From contig NZ_FMYY01000001.1 of the NCBI RefSeq assembly GCF_900101595.1, forward strand, positions 690,585 through 754,584: a stretch of DNA of 64,000 nt. Direction: 5' to 3'. This DNA is from Paenibacillus sp. cl123 (lineage in GTDB: Bacteria; Bacillota; Bacilli; Paenibacillales; NBRC-103111). A model generated the notes under the pieces. The model saw only the letters and a list, made by a program, of their open reading frames with translations. It was not told the DNA's origin and made no database searches. The translations under genes and the position numbers were made by a program. This document shows, one piece after another, positions 16,953 to 25,162 of the stretch. Each line of letters starts with the position of its first letter. The first letter of the stretch is position 1.

Positions 16953-18116
16953 ATGAAAAGTCAGCTGTTGAAATTACGCGGTCTCAATTTAACATACTAT
17001 GCGACCACCGGGGTGCTTAATCCTTTCTTGCCGTTATATCTAGGGGAACGCGGATATTCTTCTTCGCAGATCGGACTGCTGATGATGATCGGACCTTTCG
17101 TCACCATTTTTGCCCAGCCCTTGTGGGGATACATAAGCGACCGGTACCAGGCGTTGAAATTGATCCTGCTGTCGCTATGGGCGATGACGGTCATGTCCAG
17201 CTTCGGCGTATTCGGCTTGAGCGGCTACGTCAGCGCATTCATCTTTATGCTGCTGCTTTATTTTTTCATGCTGTCATCCTCGCCTCTGCTGGATTCGCTG
17301 TCGCTGCGAGTCGCGGACCGTGCCGGCGCTTCTTACGGCTCCGTCCGAATGTGGGGATCTGCGGGGTATATGTTGATGGCCATATCATCCGGCTTTGTGC
17401 TGCAGGCGCTCGGCGGATTAAAGTCGCTGCCTTATTTGTACTGGCTGATATGGCTTTTTCCTTTGGCTGTGCTGTTTATGGTGCGAGACGAAAGATCCGA
17501 GAGCGGCAATGTCGTTTCCATGGCGGATTTCGCGAGGCTGTTGAAAAACAGGCAATTTGTCTGGTTTTTGTTTCTAGTCTTCCTGCTGATGCTGCCGCAT
17601 CGGATGAACGATTCGCTGCTTGCTCTTCATTTGAAGGATTTGGGCGGATCGGATATGCTTGTAGGCTGGGCATGGGCGCTTGCGGCAGGCAGCGAAATCC
17701 CGACCTTCGCCTTGTTCGGCCGCTATCTCTCACGTTTTCATGAGCTGGCGCTGCTCGGCGTCGTTGCGATCCTGTATACGGTGAGATGGCTGCTGTTCGG
17801 GCTGATCGACGATCCGCTGCTGCTGACTGTCTTGCAAGCGAGCCACTGCGTGACCTTCGCGTTATTCTGGATCACGTCCGTGCAATATGTCGTCCGGCTT
17901 GTGCCGGGCCATCTGCAATCGACCGGCCAGTCGCTGCTGTCGATGGTTTTTCTTGGCTTGGCCGGGATCGGCGGAGGATATGGAGGCGGATTTGTAAAGG
18001 ATTGGCTCGGAGGATCGTCCATGTACCTGATAGGCGCTGGACTGGCGGCAGTCGCAGCAGCCCTGCTGCTGGGCACGCATGCTTATAGGCGCAACAGAAA
18101 ACACCCGGTTCTATAG
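16953..18116 (+). CDS. MFS transporter, MFS_1-like
   Basis: The 387-residue carrier has about twelve TM helices and a motif-A-like loop GYISDRYQALKL after TM2. It shares block after block with the MFS protein at 6750-7940 (HRMNDSLLALHLKDLGGS, VGWAWALAAGSEIP), so they are paralogues. Substrate unknown. The ATG at 16953 is chosen because AGAGG lies nine bases upstream and because the promoter's start site falls inside the longer upstream extension. The gene ends inside a 46-bp perfect palindrome that acts as terminator. Confidence 0.86.
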   Translation: MKSQLLKLRGLNLTYYATTGVLNPFLPLYLGERGYSSSQIGLLMMIGPFVTIFAQPLWGYISDRYQALKLILLSLWAMTVMSSFGVFGLSGYVSAFIFMLLLYFFMLSSSPLLDSLSLRVADRAGASYGSVRMWGSAGYMLMAISSGFVLQALGGLKSLPYLYWLIWLFPLAVLFMVRDERSESGNVVSMADFARLLKNRQFVWFLFLVFLLMLPHRMNDSLLALHLKDLGGSDMLVGWAWALAAGSEIPTFALFGRYLSRFHELALLGVVAILYTVRWLLFGLIDDPLLLTVLQASHCVTFALFWITSVQYVVRLVPGHLQSTGQSLLSMVFLGLAGIGGGYGGGFVKDWLGGSSMYLIGAGLAAVAAALLLGTHAYRRNRKHPVL

Positions 18117-18136
18117 AACCGGGTGTTTTCTGTTGC
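18091..18136. terminator. 46-bp perfect palindrome, bidirectional terminator
   Basis: Positions 18091-18113 are the exact reverse complement of 18114-18136, with centre TCTATAGA. The GTTTTC and GAAAAC tracts make U-runs in both directions. It contains the last codons and stop of the MFS gene and lies 7 bp from the end of tatA, so it can end both convergent transcripts. Confidence 0.88.
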
Positions 18137-18142
18137 ATCAGC

Positions 18143-18382
18143 TTATTTGCCGACGCTTGGAGCGGCGGCATCGTTCGCCGAAGCTTGCTCCTGCTTCGGT
18201 GCTTGAGCTTCGAGCGCTTCGGGTTTTGCTTCCGTAATTGCGGAATTGCCGTTTGTCGCGTCCTTGAACTCGCGGAACATTTTGCCGAAGCCGCGGCCAA
18301 GCTCAGGCAGCTTGTTCGGTCCGAACAGCAATAACAAGACAACTGCAATCAATATGATATGCCAAGGACTTAAGGCATTCAT
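18143..18382 (-). CDS. tatA: Twin-arginine translocase subunit TatA
   Basis: The 79-residue protein has one N-terminal TM helix followed by the family hallmark FGPNKLPELGRGFGK hinge and amphipathic helix (residues about 20-45), then a disordered Ala/Glu/Gln-rich tail. TatA oligomers form the passage for folded Tat substrates. The ATG at 18382 has GGAGGG seven bases upstream. No tatC lies within the window, so this copy is unlinked here. Confidence 0.93.
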   Translation of the reverse strand: MNALSPWHIILIAVVLLLLFGPNKLPELGRGFGKMFREFKDATNGNSAITEAKPEALEAQAPKQEQASANDAAAPSVGK

Positions 18383-18484
18383 TCGTAATCCCTCCAAGAT
18401 GGATAATTGTCGATTCCTATCTCCTAGCATACCATAAGACCAGCTGTCCCATAAGTCAGGTTTTAGAAAATTTGATGTCGAAGC

Positions 18485-18521
18485 AGAAAAAAACGTCCGC
18501 CTTCTTAATGAAGGTGGACGT
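18485..18521 (-). terminator. Intrinsic terminator overlapping the end of the small gene at 18505
   Basis: On the minus strand ACGTCCACCTTC pairs with GAAGGCGGACGT (18521-18493), with the stop codon in the loop, followed by a TTTTTTT run (18492-18486). Confidence 0.85.
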
Positions 18522-18693
18522 CTTTCTGATGCTCGGAGATGCTGTATTGAATAATTTCCACGGCGTCTTCCGTTTCCAGTGCGGCCAGTCCGTTGCGCAG
18601 CACGATCTCGGAATCCAGCTCATGGCGCTTGAGAAATGGATATAACTCAGGCGTTAATTTCATGACAATCGTTGAAAGCTTCACCGTTTCCAC
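18505..18693 (-). CDS. Small hypothetical protein, 62 residues
   Basis: A short soluble, mixed-charge protein (VKLSTIVMKLTPELYPFLKR near the start, HQKDVHLH at the end) with no recognisable motif. I place the start at GTG 18693, eight bases after AAGGG; ATGs at 18699 and 18714 are poorly placed for ribosome binding, so the start is uncertain. An extended -10 (TGGTATAAT) lies upstream near 18805-18813 on the minus strand. Its own terminator overlaps the stop, which supports a real gene. Confidence 0.6.
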   Translation of the reverse strand: METVKLSTIVMKLTPELYPFLKRHELDSEIVLRNGLAALETEDAVEIIQYSISEHQKDVHLH

Positions 18694-18863
18694 AAGCATC
18701 ACCCTTCCCGTCATCGTCTGATGTCTATTTGATCAGGAGCGACTTGCGAGCCTACAGGCAGAGCAGGGAAAGCAAAGGCATGAAACTAAAGCTGATTATT
18801 ATTATACCATAGTTCATGACAGATGACAGCGGAGCATTTGTTACCAATCTTTTTCCACACGGA

Positions 18864-19697
18864 TCAGCTGCGCCGGAACAGGCCCATGACGCCAATCGTT
18901 TCCGTAATATTGACAAAAGCCTGCGGGTCCCATTTGCGGACAAGCTGCTGCAGCTCGGCAAGCTCATAGCGCGTGGTTACCGTCATCAGCATATGCTGGG
19001 TCCGCTTCGTATATGCCCCTTCCGTCTGAATGACCGTCACTCCGCGGTGAAGCTTCTGCATCTTGGCAAGCAGCAGCTCGCCTTTCTGGGTTACGATAAA
19101 CACAGTTACCTTGAGATGGCGAATATGTATCGTGTCCATTACTTTGCCGGTTATAAAGATCGACAGCATCGAGTACAGAGCCGGGTCCCAGTCCTGCTTG
19201 AAATAGCCGAGCAGCAAAATAATGCCGCCGTTCAGAGCGAACAGCACCGTGCCAAGCGGGAAGTCGCGCTTGCGCGTAAGGATCGAGGCGATAATATCGA
19301 TGCCTCCGCTAGAGCCTCCGGATCGCATGGCGATGCCGGTGCCGAGCCCGATCAGCACGCCGCCGGCCACCCCGGACATGATCGGCTCGCTTGACAAGGC
19401 CATGACGGGGATAAGGCGCATCAGCCAGGTCGTAAGAATAACCGAGACGGCGCTCAAAATAATAAATCGCCGGCCTATGGAAATAAGTCCCCATATCAAT
19501 ACCGGCAAATTGAAGAGCAAGTACAGAAGCGATATATCGAAGCCGGTGAAATAACCGACGATCATCGAAATCCCGGACAGTCCGCCGCTGAGCAGCTGAT
19601 GCGGGATAATAAACAGATTGAAGCTGGATGCGATGAGCACGGAGCCGAGAACGACCATCATAACGGAAACAGTCCACGAACGCTGAAGTCTTGGCAT
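18864..19697 (-). CDS. YitT-family membrane protein with DUF2179 domain
   Basis: The 277-residue protein has five or six TM helices in the YitT_membrane region (about residues 10-190, with GGLSGISMIVGYFTGFDISL and RSGGSSGGIDIIASILTRKR). A cytoplasmic DUF2179 domain follows (about 200-277), containing the family's RGVTVIQTEGAYTKRTQHML. The family is widespread in Firmicutes with no settled function. ATG 19697 has AGGAGG six bases upstream. It follows the DUF4247 gene by 69 bp with a hairpin between, so it may be partly co-transcribed. Confidence 0.9.
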   Translation of the reverse strand: MPRLQRSWTVSVMMVVLGSVLIASSFNLFIIPHQLLSGGLSGISMIVGYFTGFDISLLYLLFNLPVLIWGLISIGRRFIILSAVSVILTTWLMRLIPVMALSSEPIMSGVAGGVLIGLGTGIAMRSGGSSGGIDIIASILTRKRDFPLGTVLFALNGGIILLLGYFKQDWDPALYSMLSIFITGKVMDTIHIRHLKVTVFIVTQKGELLLAKMQKLHRGVTVIQTEGAYTKRTQHMLMTVTTRYELAELQQLVRKWDPQAFVNITETIGVMGLFRRS

Positions 19698-19728
19698 GGG
19701 AGCCCTCCTGAGCATGGCTAACGAGAGA

Positions 19729-19755
19729 AGCTTTCCGCAGGGAACGCGGAAAGCT
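19729..19755 (-). terminator. Hairpin between the DUF4247 and yitT-like genes
   Basis: AGCTTTCCGC (19729-19738) and GCGGAAAGCT (19746-19755) form a 10-bp stem with a 7-base loop. The minus-strand exit is TCTCTCGTT rather than a T-run, so it may be a weak terminator or a processing or attenuation site. Confidence 0.45.
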
Positions 19756-19765
19756 GGCTAAGTCT

Positions 19766-20485
19766 TTATTTTCGCTTAAACGAACCGGACCGCTTGCTTG
19801 TGCTCGGTTTCGTTTTGGAGCTGCTAGGCGTTTTGTACGTCGGCTTGGAGCCGTCATTTCGACGTATGCCGCTGTCAGACCCGGTGCTTGGCTTGGCCGG
19901 GGTCTTTGGCGTCGTCGTAAAGCTTCCTTTGCGGTCCGAGGTTGACGGCGTTTGCTGCGCCGGCGTCTTGGACGGGGATGCGGCCGAGCCCGGATAAGGA
20001 GCCGACTGGTATTTCCCATAGTCGTTGTAGCGTTTGCTTGACGTGTAGCCTCTGTAATCGTACCCCCGGTTGCTGCCGACCCATCCGCCTCCGAACAACG
20101 ATTGCAGCAGCGTAGCCGTTACATAGCCTTGCAGGAAAGACGAATCATAATTATCCTTTGCATATTGGACGGAATCCAATTCAACAAGCGTCGTATTTTC
20201 GTTATCCGGGTCCTTCTGAACATGAACGATTTTATTATCGTATACGAGGAACATCCGCTCGTCTGATTCCTTGCTGACCTCCTGAGGCTTCTCCTGCTCG
20301 GCCAGCTCTTTGGCGACGGTCGGCACGTCCTTGTCCTGGACCGCATATATTTTGGCTGTGCTTTTGCCATTGCCCTGAACGTCGATGAGCGTATAATTTT
20401 CTTTAATGAAATTACCTGAATCGCCGCAGCCTGCCAGAAGCGTCAGGACAAGCAGCATGGCTAACCATTTAGAAAAATGTTTCAT
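19766..20485 (-). CDS. DUF4247 lipoprotein
   Basis: The 239-residue protein begins with a lipoprotein signal peptide ending in the lipobox LAGC (Cys about residue 20), so it should be lipid-anchored outside the membrane. The folded DUF4247 region spans about residues 25-140. The rest is a low-complexity tail rich in Ser, Thr, Pro, Lys and Gly, ending SKRSGSFKRK. AGGAGGTGA lies upstream of both GTG 20500 and ATG 20485; the ATG gives the normal signal peptide. The DUF4178 gene lies 52 bp upstream on the same strand. Confidence 0.82.
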   Translation of the reverse strand: MKHFSKWLAMLLVLTLLAGCGDSGNFIKENYTLIDVQGNGKSTAKIYAVQDKDVPTVAKELAEQEKPQEVSKESDERMFLVYDNKIVHVQKDPDNENTTLVELDSVQYAKDNYDSSFLQGYVTATLLQSLFGGGWVGSNRGYDYRGYTSSKRYNDYGKYQSAPYPGSAASPSKTPAQQTPSTSDRKGSFTTTPKTPAKPSTGSDSGIRRNDGSKPTYKTPSSSKTKPSTSKRSGSFKRK

Positions 20486-20537
20486 CTGGGCTGAACTCAC
20501 CTCCTGCTATAAGCGGATCGTTTTCTCGGATGCTGAT

Positions 20538-21086
20538 CTAGTGGGCGGGCTGATCGCCGGAGCCCTTCAAAAACTTGATGAGACCGGGAGGCGTTCGTTC
20601 TCCCTCCAACGCTACATATTTGCCGTCCTGCCACTGGAGGAAGAAGTAGTTCTCCCCTGGTCCAATATAGCGCCAGATCAATACCTGATCGCCGGAACGG
20701 AAATCCGTCCGTCCTTCGGTCCGGGCGAGGTCGGTACGGTTATGCTCGAGCACATAGGTCACGCCGTCGTTCAGCTCCAGCTCCGTCGGCACATCCGCGG
20801 GATCGTCCAGCGAGCCCTCGACAAATTCGCACACGAAGCATTCGTAGGTGCGGCCTTTTTCCACGAGCAGGCAGGAGATGTGCTTGCCGTTCTGCAAATA
20901 ATAAGCGAACCGGTGGGGGGCGTAGCCCTGGTCATAGTATACCACTTTGCCGGAAACGATGTATTCCTCAAGGTCCACATTTACAATATCGCCTACCCGG
21001 GTATCTTCAAACGGATTCGATGCTTTAACCTCCGGGACTGTTTTATTGCTTTTCCAGATGTCCCCGACTCTTTTCCATATGGACAT
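20538..21086 (-). CDS. DUF4178 domain protein
   Basis: The 182-residue cytosolic protein is nearly all one beta-rich DUF4178 domain (residues about 30-160; RVGDIVNVDLEEYIVSGKV near the start, GPGENYFFLQWQDGKYVALE later). The domain has no established biochemical role. ATG 21086 has AAAGGAGCGACAGC upstream. It is the first gene of a minus-strand run with DUF4247 and yitT-like genes. Confidence 0.8.
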   Translation of the reverse strand: MSIWKRVGDIWKSNKTVPEVKASNPFEDTRVGDIVNVDLEEYIVSGKVVYYDQGYAPHRFAYYLQNGKHISCLLVEKGRTYECFVCEFVEGSLDDPADVPTELELNDGVTYVLEHNRTDLARTEGRTDFRSGDQVLIWRYIGPGENYFFLQWQDGKYVALEGERTPPGLIKFLKGSGDQPAH

Positions 21087-21194
21087 GTGCTGTCGCTCCT
21101 TTGGCAATCGCTATTAGCTGAATATATGTATTATATACGATTTGAAACATTTGCGGGTTTCATTTGATGTTTTCTGGAATATGTTTGCCGCTTG

Positions 21195-21203
21195 TGGTAT
21201 AAT
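21195..21203 (+). promoter_or_regulatory. Extended -10 promoter of cshA
   Basis: TGGTATAAT is a perfect extended -10 element; no good -35 is present, as is allowed for this class. It predicts a leader of about 150 bases with a TGAGAA-gtgt-TTCTCA hairpin (21254-21269) and an alternating TA run (21311-21321), suited to cold or autogenous control of a helicase mRNA. Confidence 0.6.
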
Positions 21204-21357
21204 ACTAAAGATATTCTTAAGTACGGCCTTGACTGTTCATTATTGACACAGCTTGAGAAGTGTTTCTCATGAAGAGATTAACTAAGAAAAGATAGGAGTC
21301 GCACTTAAGGGTATATATATATCTAGAACCCCATAGTACAAAGGAGAATGAAATCAT

Positions 21358-22947
21358 TTGAAAACGTTTAGTGAATTTGGTTTGGAACCGAAAGTATTGC
21401 GCGCCATTACGGAAATGGGCTTTGAGGAGTCGACTCCGATTCAGGATAAAGCCATTCCTGTAGCGATGGAAGGCCGCGATTTGATCGGTCAGGCACAGAC
21501 GGGAACAGGGAAAACCGCTGCATTCGGTATTCCGCTGATCAACAAAATCGACATTAAGGAAGAGCGCATCGTCGCCTTGATTATGTGTCCAACCCGCGAG
21601 CTGGCGATCCAGGTAGCGGAAGAGATCGAGAAGCTCGGCCGGTTCAAAGGCATCCGTTCGCTGCCGATCTACGGCGGCCAGGACATCGTCAAGCAAATCC
21701 GCGGTTTGCGCAGAAAGCCGCAAATCATCATCGGTACGCCAGGACGTTTGCTCGACCACATCAACCGCAAAACGATCAAGCTGGATGACGTGCAGACCGT
21801 GATCCTCGACGAAGCGGATGAAATGCTGGATATGGGCTTTATGGAGGATATTCAATCGATCCTGCGTCTGGTTCCTGACGAGCGTCAAACGATGCTGTTC
21901 TCGGCCACTATGCCGATCAACATCCAGAGACTGGCTCAGCAGTTCCTGAACAACCCTGAGCATGTGTCTGTTATTCCGAAGCAGGTCAGCGCTCCGCTGA
22001 TCGAGCAAGCGTACATCGAGCTGCACGAGCGTCAGAAGTTCGAAGCGCTTTGCCGTCTGATCGATATGGAATCCCCGGATCTGGCGATTATTTTCGGACG
22101 CACGAAGCGTCGTGTCGACGAGCTGTCCGAAGCGCTGCAGAAGCGCGGATATTCCGCAGAGGGTCTGCATGGCGACTTGTCGCAAAATCAGCGGGACAAT
22201 GTTATGCGCAAATTCCGCGACGGCAGCATCGAAGTGCTGGTTGCGACCGATGTGGCGGCACGCGGTCTTGACGTATCCGGCGTAACGCATGTTATCAACT
22301 TTGACCTGCCGCAAGATCCGGAAAGCTATGTTCACCGGATCGGCCGTACCGGTCGTGCCGGCAAGGAAGGGGTCGCTTACTCCTTCGTAACGCCGCGTGA
22401 AATCGACCATCTGCACTTCATCGAGAAGATCACTCGTCACCGCATCACGCGCAAGCCTATGCCGAGCCTGGCCGAGGCGATCGAAGGCAAGCAGAAGCTG
22501 ACGGCCGAGCGTGTGCTCGAGGTGCTTGAGAAAGAAGAACATAACGAATATAAAGGTCTGGCGATCTCCTTGCTGGAGCAGCATGATTCCGTACATCTGC
22601 TCGCTGCGGCGCTTAAGCTGCTGACAGGCGGGGACAAGAAGGAAGTCGAGATTGATCTGACTCCGGAAGATCCGATCCGTGCCAAGAAGCGCCGTCCGGA
22701 CGTGCGCTCCAACGGCCGCAGACCTTCGGGCTCTTATGGCACAGCAGGCGGCGCGCGCCGCAACGATCGTCCTTATGGCGGCGGCGGAGACCGCGGCGGA
22801 CGTCGTGACGGTGGCCGTCAAGGCGGCGGATACAGAGACAATCGCGATTATCGCGGACGTTCGGATTCGCGTACCGATGGGCGCAGCGACAACCGCGGAG
22901 GCCAGTCTCGTCCGGTAAGCCGTTCGAACGAAGAAACGCTGGTTTAA
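21358..22947 (+). CDS. cshA: DEAD-box ATP-dependent RNA helicase CshA
   Basis: The 529-residue protein has all DEAD-box motifs in order: Q motif (TPIQDKAIP), AQTGTGKT (I), PTRELA (Ia), TPGR (Ib), DEAD (II), SAT (III), ARGLDVSGV (V), HRIGRTGR (VI). A C-terminal tail of about 80 residues rich in Arg and Gly binds RNA. CshA unwinds structured mRNA, assists ribosome assembly and associates with the degradosome in Firmicutes, notably in the cold. It starts at TTG 21358 with AAAGGAG upstream. It is monocistronic, with a long leader and a strong terminator. Confidence 0.96.
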   Translation: MKTFSEFGLEPKVLRAITEMGFEESTPIQDKAIPVAMEGRDLIGQAQTGTGKTAAFGIPLINKIDIKEERIVALIMCPTRELAIQVAEEIEKLGRFKGIRSLPIYGGQDIVKQIRGLRRKPQIIIGTPGRLLDHINRKTIKLDDVQTVILDEADEMLDMGFMEDIQSILRLVPDERQTMLFSATMPINIQRLAQQFLNNPEHVSVIPKQVSAPLIEQAYIELHERQKFEALCRLIDMESPDLAIIFGRTKRRVDELSEALQKRGYSAEGLHGDLSQNQRDNVMRKFRDGSIEVLVATDVAARGLDVSGVTHVINFDLPQDPESYVHRIGRTGRAGKEGVAYSFVTPREIDHLHFIEKITRHRITRKPMPSLAEAIEGKQKLTAERVLEVLEKEEHNEYKGLAISLLEQHDSVHLLAAALKLLTGGDKKEVEIDLTPEDPIRAKKRRPDVRSNGRRPSGSYGTAGGARRNDRPYGGGGDRGGRRDGGRQGGGYRDNRDYRGRSDSRTDGRSDNRGGQSRPVSRSNEETLV

Positions 22948-22960
22948 TACCGCGACAAGG

Positions 22961-22994
22961 AAGCAAGCATGAGATTCTCGTGCTTGCTTTTTTT
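22961..22994 (+). terminator. Intrinsic terminator after cshA
   Basis: AAGCAAGCATGAG pairs with CTCGTGCTTGCTT (one T-G pair) around a 3-base loop, followed by TTTTT. Confidence 0.9.
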
Positions 22995-23031
22995 CTATGT
23001 TTAGCCATGGGAAGGGGAGAGAGCGGGAAGC

Positions 23032-23066
23032 AAAAAAGCAGATGCCTTAGGGCACCTGCTTTTTGT
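23032..23066 (-). terminator. Intrinsic terminator after the YjcZ-like gene
   Basis: On the minus strand AGCAGGTGCC pairs with GGCATCTGCT around CTAA, followed by TTTTTT. A T-run on the other strand lets it act as a second stop for cshA. Confidence 0.8.
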
Positions 23067-23084
23067 AAACACAGCATGAACTGT

Positions 23085-23180
23085 TTATACGAGAAGGCTT
23101 CGGCTGATGATCACGAGCAGGATGAACAAAACGAGGATCGCGCCTGTCGATGTCCATGCTCCAGCTGCTGGGTATCCCAT
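23085..23180 (-). CDS. YjcZ-family sporulation microprotein, 31 residues
   Basis: This tiny gene encodes MGYPAAGAWTSTGAILV followed by a hydrophobic segment LFILLVIISRSLLV, a single short membrane helix. The pattern (MGY start, Gly/Ala-rich head, LVLFILLVII core) is that of the YjcZ family of small sporulation-associated membrane proteins in Bacillales. GGAGG at 23189-23193 lies eight bases before the ATG, and a terminator follows the stop closely; both support a real gene. Its promoter is not obvious, and a sporulation sigma factor is possible but not shown. Confidence 0.82.
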   Translation of the reverse strand: MGYPAAGAWTSTGAILVLFILLVIISRSLLV

Positions 23181-23197
23181 CGTCTCAACCTCCTTTT

Positions 23198-23226
23198 TTG
23201 ACCGATGTTGTACCGGGTGATAAAAT
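23198..23226 (+). promoter_or_regulatory. Sigma-A promoter of the yesL-like gene
   Basis: TTGACC (23198-23203) and TAAAAT (23221-23226) are 17 bp apart. It points away from the YjcZ-like gene. A second -10-like TATAAT lies at 23285-23290. Confidence 0.65.
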
Positions 23227-23322
23227 AAGATATGAACGGCCGCCCTAATCCGTATAGACGGCTACCTAGAAAGTGCGAAATAGGCTATAATAATGGATGG
23301 ATATAGAAGGAGGCGTCGTTCT

Positions 23323-24153
23323 TTGGAGTTTAGAGGAGTCATGGGTGGGTTTTACCGAATATCCGAATGGATCATGCGGTTATCCGTCATTAATGTGCTT
23401 TGGATTATTTGTGGCATTCCGTTTTTTGTGGCCGCTTTGCCGATGTTTGTGCCGAACGCAACCGAAGGAGATATTTACTTCGCGTTTATGCTGATGGGCG
23501 TTTTGGCACCGTTTACGCTGTTTCCTTCGACGGCTGCGATGTTTAGCGTAGCCCGCAAGTGGGTGACCGGCGATGAGGATGTGCCGTTGTTCAAAACGTT
23601 CTTCCGCGGGTACAAAGCGAATTATGTGCAGGCGATGCTGGGCGGTCTTATCTACCTGTTGTTCGCTGTCGTGTTAATTGCGAACTTCCGGTTCTACGGG
23701 AATCAAAGCGGGATGTTCGGCATATTGCGCTTTCTGGTGCTGTCGATATCTGTTCTGCTTGTGATTTCACTGTTTCATTTTTTCTCGATTTTGACCCATC
23801 TGCATATGAAAATATGGCAGATTGTTAAAAATGCCGTGCTCATTACGATCGGCAGTCCGATTCGCTCGCTTTCGATGATCGTCGTGAACGGCATCATCTT
23901 CTATGTAAGCTTTTTCATGTTCACGTTTCTGATACCCTTCTTTATGGGCAGCCTGATGGCCGTTACATCGTTTTGGCATTTCCATCAGGTCTTCGGCAAG
24001 CTTCAGGACAAACAGCAGGCTTTGCTTGCGAAGGACCAAGAAGGCGAAGCGCGCGATGAGCTGGATGAGCAGGAAGCGGCTTTGGCGGCTGAGCAGCCGA
24101 AGAGAGACGATTTGTCGGACTATGCTTCGCCGGACAAATCCGATAAAGCTTAG
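23323..24153 (+). CDS. YesL-family (DUF624) membrane protein
   Basis: The 276-residue protein has about five or six TM helices in the DUF624/YesL pattern. An N-terminal GGFYRISEWIMRLSVINVLW helix leads into INVLWIICGIPFF, and ARKWVTGDEDVPLFKTFFRG follows in the first loop. It ends in an acidic, Gln/Glu/Asp-rich cytosolic tail. YesL proteins often sit beside carbohydrate transporters with unknown role; here it is alone. TTG 23323 has AAGGAGG eight bases upstream and is preferred to ATG 23293. Confidence 0.88.
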   Translation: MEFRGVMGGFYRISEWIMRLSVINVLWIICGIPFFVAALPMFVPNATEGDIYFAFMLMGVLAPFTLFPSTAAMFSVARKWVTGDEDVPLFKTFFRGYKANYVQAMLGGLIYLLFAVVLIANFRFYGNQSGMFGILRFLVLSISVLLVISLFHFFSILTHLHMKIWQIVKNAVLITIGSPIRSLSMIVVNGIIFYVSFFMFTFLIPFFMGSLMAVTSFWHFHQVFGKLQDKQQALLAKDQEGEARDELDEQEAALAAEQPKRDDLSDYASPDKSDKA

Positions 24154-24191
24154 GCTGGCTGCAGCTGCCAGCATTGGCTTCAGCCCTCAGG

Positions 24192-24220
24192 TTTACTTTC
24201 GTTCCGTATTGGACTATAAT
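24192..24220 (+). promoter_or_regulatory. Sigma-A promoter of 6S RNA
   Basis: TTTACT (24192-24197) and TATAAT (24215-24220) are 17 bp apart and place the 6S RNA 5' end near 24227. Confidence 0.7.
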
Positions 24221-24226
24221 AAGGCT

Positions 24227-24415
24227 ACAACAAAATCCTGCGATGTGCGTCTCGGTTTTAACGTTGTTTTGAACCAATGACTGTTTCTCGGGAGACCTAC
24301 ATTGAATCGCGGCTGACATGCCCTCGAAAAGGGATCTCAAAATCGATTCTGCGGACACCCACCTGCTTTGAGCAGGTTCGAGACACGGAACCGGACGGCA
24401 TATGCGGGTTTTTTT
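24227..24415 (+). ncRNA. ssrS: 6S RNA
   Basis: This RNA binds sigma-70/sigma-A RNA polymerase holoenzyme by mimicking an open promoter. The closing stem is formed by CCTGCGATGTGC...GGTT (24238-24257) with AACCGG...GCATATGCGGG (24389-24408). The conserved 3' part CACCCACCTGC-TTTGA-GCAGGTTCGAGA aligns with the 3' region of E. coli 6S RNA (ATTCACCTTG...AAGGGTTCAAG). GGCTGACATGCCCTC aligns with E. coli GGTGAGCATGCTCGG. A G-tract then a T-run ends it like an intrinsic terminator. Promoter and length (about 185 nt) fit. The ends are estimates. Confidence 0.87.
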
Positions 24416-24453
24416 GTGCCCAAAATTGAAGGTACATAGAAGGGATGTAGGAA

Positions 24454-25110
24454 ATGAAGCTGTTCATCGATACGGCCAATGTGGATGAAATTCGCAAAGC
24501 GCATGAGCTCGGTGTTATTGCAGGCGTCACGACCAATCCTTCCTTGATCGCCAAAGAGGGAAGAGACTTTTTTGCAACGGTGAAAGAAATCGCCGCTATC
24601 GTAGGCAATCTGCCCATCAGTGCTGAAGTGATCAGCCTGAAGGCCGATGAAATGGTCGAGCAGGGCAAGAAGCTCGCTGCCCTCGGAGAAGGGATCGTCG
24701 TTAAGGTGCCGATGACCGAGCAGGGGCTGATCGCGACCAATCAATTGGCCCGCCAAGGGATTCGGACGAATGTCACGCTTATTTTCAGCTCGCCGCAGGC
24801 ATTGCTTGCCGCGCGTTCCGGCGCGACCTATGTATCCCCATTTGTAGGGCGGCTGGATGATATTAACCAGATTGGCATGAACCTGATTAAGGAAATAAGC
24901 GAGATATTCCAAGCTCATGCTATTCCTTCCGAGATTATTACGGCCAGTGTAAGAACAACGACTCATGTGATCGAAGCGGCGCTTCTTGGCGCCCATATCG
25001 CTACCGTGCCTTATAAGGTTATTGAGCAGATGATTCGTCATCCGCTAACCGACGTAGGTATCGACCGTTTTTTGAAGGACTGGGAGGGTGCAGCCCAATC
25101 GGTCTTCTAA
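24454..25110 (+). CDS. Transaldolase-like protein, TalC/fructose-6-phosphate aldolase type
   Basis: The 218-residue protein belongs to the short transaldolase subfamily of small TIM barrels. The Schiff-base Lys lies in IVVKVPMT (about residue 86), and the signatures [26 protein letters not shown] and SPFVGRLDD are all present. Members act as pentose-phosphate transaldolase or fructose-6-phosphate aldolase; sequence alone does not settle which. GTAGGAA precedes the ATG. It lies just after the 6S RNA gene, so some expression could come from read-through. Confidence 0.93.
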   Translation: MKLFIDTANVDEIRKAHELGVIAGVTTNPSLIAKEGRDFFATVKEIAAIVGNLPISAEVISLKADEMVEQGKKLAALGEGIVVKVPMTEQGLIATNQLARQGIRTNVTLIFSSPQALLAARSGATYVSPFVGRLDDINQIGMNLIKEISEIFQAHAIPSEIITASVRTTTHVIEAALLGAHIATVPYKVIEQMIRHPLTDVGIDRFLKDWEGAAQSVF

Positions 25111-25134
25111 ATAGGTTTAGACAAGCTGCGTCCG

Positions 25135-25162
25135 GCCGCATCGATTATCGATGCGGCTTTTT
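25135..25162 (+). terminator. Intrinsic terminator after the transaldolase gene
   Basis: GCCGCATCGA pairs perfectly with TCGATGCGGC around TTA, followed by TTTTT. From here to 25495 I find no convincing gene; a TGTTATGAT extended -10 at 25435-25442 probably drives the next gene. Confidence 0.9.

Noticed and set aside
21217..22821. A 534-codon open frame antisense to cshA
   Set aside because: The plus-strand helicase has every motif; the antisense frame has no recognisable domain and is a by-product of codon bias.
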